Shown here one piece after another: positions 14,604 through 15,535 of a DNA stretch of 15,535 bases. The notes beneath the pieces were generated by a model. The model worked only from the letters and a program-made list of their open reading frames with translations. It was not told where the DNA came from and searched no databases. The stretch covers positions 1 to 15,535 of the forward strand of contig CALISH010000104.1 in assembly GCA_938041275.1 (NCBI GenBank), in the 5' to 3' direction. The first letter of the stretch is position 1; each line of letters opens with the position of its first letter. This stretch comes from an uncultured Solobacterium sp. (lineage in GTDB: Bacteria > Bacillota_I > Bacilli_A > Erysipelotrichales > Erysipelotrichaceae). A program made the translations under genes and the position numbers.

Positions 14604-15286
14604 ATCATTTCCCCTTTCGCTGTCTCGGTATTTTTAATGCGATACTGATATTGTGGGTATTCTGTGATAAAGCGCTGAATCACAGCAGGTTCTCCCCAGT
14701 AGTGGATTGGAAAGACAGCATTACAATCCACATTTTCTAGAAAATATAATAACCCATCAGCGTAGTGTGCTTCCAGTCTTGGATCAAGTGGAACAAAAGC
14801 AACATCAAAATGTCTACCCTTAATTTTTCCAATCTCCGTGTGATATATAGTGCGAAGTTCTCGGTTTTCCTCTTCCGGTTCACCTTCCCAATACCAATCG
14901 TTTAAATCGCCACCATGGTAAATCATTCCTTCATCAGTACTCACAATAAATGCGACACCACTATCGTTTGAAAGTAGAGTCTCAACTTGAATTCCACCAT
15001 CAAACTGATAGCACTCATCAGGTTTAACAAAGCTATGCTTAATCTTCGATAATCTATTTTCATCACTGATGTCGTTTGCTAATACAGCTTGATAACGCAT
15101 CCCACTCTGATTGAGAAGATCAAATATCAACGGATTATAGTGATCATTGTGAGAGTGACTACAAAATACAATTACATCCTTTTCCTTATCGAGAGGTGGT
15201 AGTTCTCCCTTGTAATAATCAAAGATACAATAGTAATCTTTGAGTTCAACCAATATACCACTATGAGCTAGATATGTTACTTTCAT
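14600..15286 (-). CDS. Metallo-beta-lactamase-fold hydrolase
   Basis: A 228-residue MBL-superfamily enzyme of the UlaG/RNase-Z-like single-domain type. Visible metal-site motifs: an N-terminal LAHSG (H8), HSHNDH (44-49, the HxHxDH signature), HGGD (124-127) and PIHYWG (H195). No signal peptide, so cytoplasmic. The substrate cannot be told; relatives hydrolyse lactones, thioesters or phosphodiesters. The start ATG at 15286 has an unusually complete ribosome site (AAGGAGGTGAT, almost fully complementary to the 16S 3' end). It is co-transcribed with the VOC gene, with a 4-bp overlap. The pairing with a glyoxalase I-like protein raises the idea of a glyoxalase II-like thioesterase role, but typical GloB has a different architecture, so this is speculation. 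Confidence 0.82.
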   Translation of the reverse strand: MKVTYLAHSGILVELKDYYCIFDYYKGELPPLDKEKDVIVFCSHSHNDHYNPLIFDLLNQSGMRYQAVLANDISDENRLSKIKHSFVKPDECYQFDGGIQVETLLSNDSGVAFIVSTDEGMIYHGGDLNDWYWEGEPEEENRELRTIYHTEIGKIKGRHFDVAFVPLDPRLEAHYADGLLYFLENVDCNAVFPIHYWGEPAVIQRFITEYPQYQYRIKNTETAKGEMI

Positions 15287-15353
15287 GGTATCACCTCCTT
15301 AGAATTAACCTACTAACTATCCTATATTACCTAAAATCAATAGATTAATTTGT

Positions 15354-15381
15354 ATATTAAATATTTTATCCCACTTTTCAA
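15354..15381 (-). promoter_or_regulatory. Promoter of the MBL-VOC operon
   Basis: On the minus strand TTGAAA (15376-15381) lies 16 bases before TAATAT (15354-15359), giving a leader of about 60 bases. A perfect 10-bp palindrome AATCATGATT (15389-15398) sits just upstream of the -35 and could bind a regulator. Confidence 0.45.
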
Positions 15382-15456
15382 ACTTAATAATCATGATTTT
15401 TATATATTTTGCCTACTAATATTTGAGAACAATCTACATAAATTACACTAATCTTA

Positions 15457-15535
15457 TTATTTCAGTTTCTCAGTAATATCATTAACGATTACTGCTTCTT
15501 TATTACTTACAATCTCAAACCTATAATTCTCACTT
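15457..15535 (-). CDS. C-terminal end of an unidentified protein (partial)
   Basis: On the minus strand an open frame enters from the right edge and ends at a TAA (15457-15459). The visible part is 25 residues, SENYRFEIVS followed by NKEAVIVNDITEKLK. The composition is protein-like (mixed charged and hydrophobic) rather than low complexity, but the stretch is too short to name or to be certain. It fits the strand of the neighbouring operon. No clear terminator was seen between it and the MBL gene. Confidence 0.35.
   Translation of the reverse strand, partial: SENYRFEIVSNKEAVIVNDITEKLK

Overview
The window looks like chromosomal DNA from a low-GC Gram-positive (Bacillota). It is AT-rich, most genes carry strong AGGAGG-type Shine-Dalgarno sites, intrinsic terminators are common, and the peptide-binding protein is a lipoprotein. 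The gene set would fit Erysipelotrichia or a related Bacilli/Clostridia line, but I cannot fix the taxonomy from the sequence alone. There is no sign of a phage, transposase, CRISPR array or plasmid function.

Layout. Positions 1-609 (minus) hold the N-terminal part of an unrecognised protein with a helix-hairpin-helix-like motif; it runs off the left edge. Positions 685-6397 (minus) are a complete oligopeptide ABC transporter operon, oppA-oppB-oppC-oppD-oppF. It has its own promoter, a hairpin between oppA and oppB, and a final terminator. Diverging from it is guaC (GMP reductase, plus strand), whose start codon directly follows an intrinsic-terminator-like hairpin, suggesting an attenuated leader. 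Next come two adjacent G3E (CobW-like) GTPase genes. The first has a normal CxCC motif plus a long Cys/His/acid-rich insert. The second has a degenerate GTPase domain fused to a C-terminal domain of the DUF1980/TIGR03943 (YcgQ) type. A terminator ends this unit. A lipoteichoic-acid-synthase-like membrane phosphotransferase follows (plus), sharing a bidirectional terminator with a convergent type-B carboxylesterase (minus). About 500 bp of non-coding DNA then holds promoter-like elements, direct repeats and a possible small RNA, followed by a tRNA-Arg(CCT) gene. A two-gene minus-strand operon (metallo-beta-lactamase-fold hydrolase, then glyoxalase-like VOC protein) lies to the right, with the last 25 codons of a further minus-strand ORF at the right edge.

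How the genes work together. The opp genes form one peptide-import machine. The two G3E genes are separated by one base and are probably translationally coupled; the first looks like a metal (probably zinc) chaperone or store, and the second probably helps it. The MBL and VOC genes overlap by 4 bp and may share a small-molecule detoxification or hydrolysis role. The most unusual parts are the G3E pair, the guaC leader, the operator-like cluster between oppA and guaC, and the regulatory/non-coding region at 13.6-14.1 kb.
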